6,990 nt of DNA from Cyanobacteriota bacterium (GTDB lineage: Bacteria > Cyanobacteriota > Cyanobacteriia > Leptolyngbyales > Leptolyngbyaceae): the NCBI GenBank assembly GCA_027482985.1, contig JAIXVO010000267.1:1-6990 (forward strand), given 5' to 3'. The notes under the pieces are model-generated. The model made no database searches. It saw only the letters and a list, made by a program, of their open reading frames with translations, and had not been told where the DNA came from. Position numbers and translations under genes: made by a program. Within the stretch, counting starts at the first letter, position 1, and the number at the start of each line of letters is the position of its first letter. Below, piece after piece: positions 6,884-6,990 of the stretch.

Positions 6884-6932
6884 CGGCGACCCCTCACGGG
6901 GAACGCGAAGCGCACGCCTTAAGGTGTCCCCC
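6884..6932. repeat. Compact palindrome cluster, likely dispersed repeat element
   Basis: Several inverted repeats are packed together: CCCC-TCAC-GGGG (6890-6901), GCG-AAG-CGC (6905-6913), and a near-perfect palindrome centred on CCTTAAGG (6914-6927). GGGGA (6898-6902) can also pair with TCCCC (6927-6931), enclosing the inner palindromes and competing with the first hairpin. Such dense GC-rich palindromes between genes are typical of short interspersed repeats in cyanobacterial genomes. Copy number cannot be judged from one window. Confidence 0.45.
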
Positions 6933-6990
6933 ATTGTTTAGACAGAAAACCGACAAATTTAAGAGAGTCTACTGCAAAGCTTGATTCTGA

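Larger units (their letters stand above)
6787..6990. other. Terminal intergenic stretch without a supported gene
   Basis: After the xisI stop I see no convincing coding region or RNA gene in the remaining 204 nt. It holds the two inverted-repeat structures listed separately. A minus-strand frame is open from the right edge to a TAA at 6919-6921, but it is too short to call. Confidence 0.6.

Noticed and set aside
6460..6934. Minus-strand open frames opposite xisI
   Set aside because: They lie antisense to a well-recognised XisI gene and show no recognisable domain.

Overview
This window looks like cyanobacterial chromosomal DNA. It carries eight copies of the octamer GCGATCGC (HIP1), a repeat overrepresented in many cyanobacteria, and every recognisable protein belongs to a family largely found in cyanobacteria: AAA-like STAND NTPases, a WD40-repeat protein and the XisH/XisI pair. 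I cannot name the genus.

All recognisable genes are on the + strand and tightly packed. (1) From the left edge to 1061 is the 3' part of an AAA-like NTPase gene whose true start lies upstream. (2) 1061-2518 encodes a second AAA-like NTPase of 485 aa ending in one transmembrane helix; its ATG overlaps the previous stop (TAATG). (3) 2545-6009 encodes an 1154-aa protein with the same kind of NTPase, one transmembrane helix, a helical linker and 14 nearly identical WD40 repeats. (4) 6047-6463 encodes a XisH-type protein with a PD-(D/E)xK nuclease-like motif pattern. (5) 6451-6786 encodes its XisI partner, overlapping xisH by 13 nt. The last 204 nt hold no gene I can support, but contain a perfect 8-bp inverted repeat and a compact cluster of palindromes resembling a dispersed repeat element.

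Gaps between genes are 37 nt or less, so the five genes could form one transcript. The three NTPases share a Walker A-like RQMGKSS motif, a Walker B DE and a STAND-type GG(H/Q)P motif. This suggests ligand-gated switches, with the double WD40 propeller as the likely recognition surface. The WD40 array has an invariant scaffold, with variation confined to a few positions predicted to be exposed. Fungal HET/NWD STAND receptors and proposed bacterial conflict receptors show the same pattern. The most interesting reading, which is inference, is a repeat-diversifying receptor module, perhaps membrane-anchored, beside a possible nuclease pair (XisH/XisI). The sequence does not prove that xisHI works with the NTPases.
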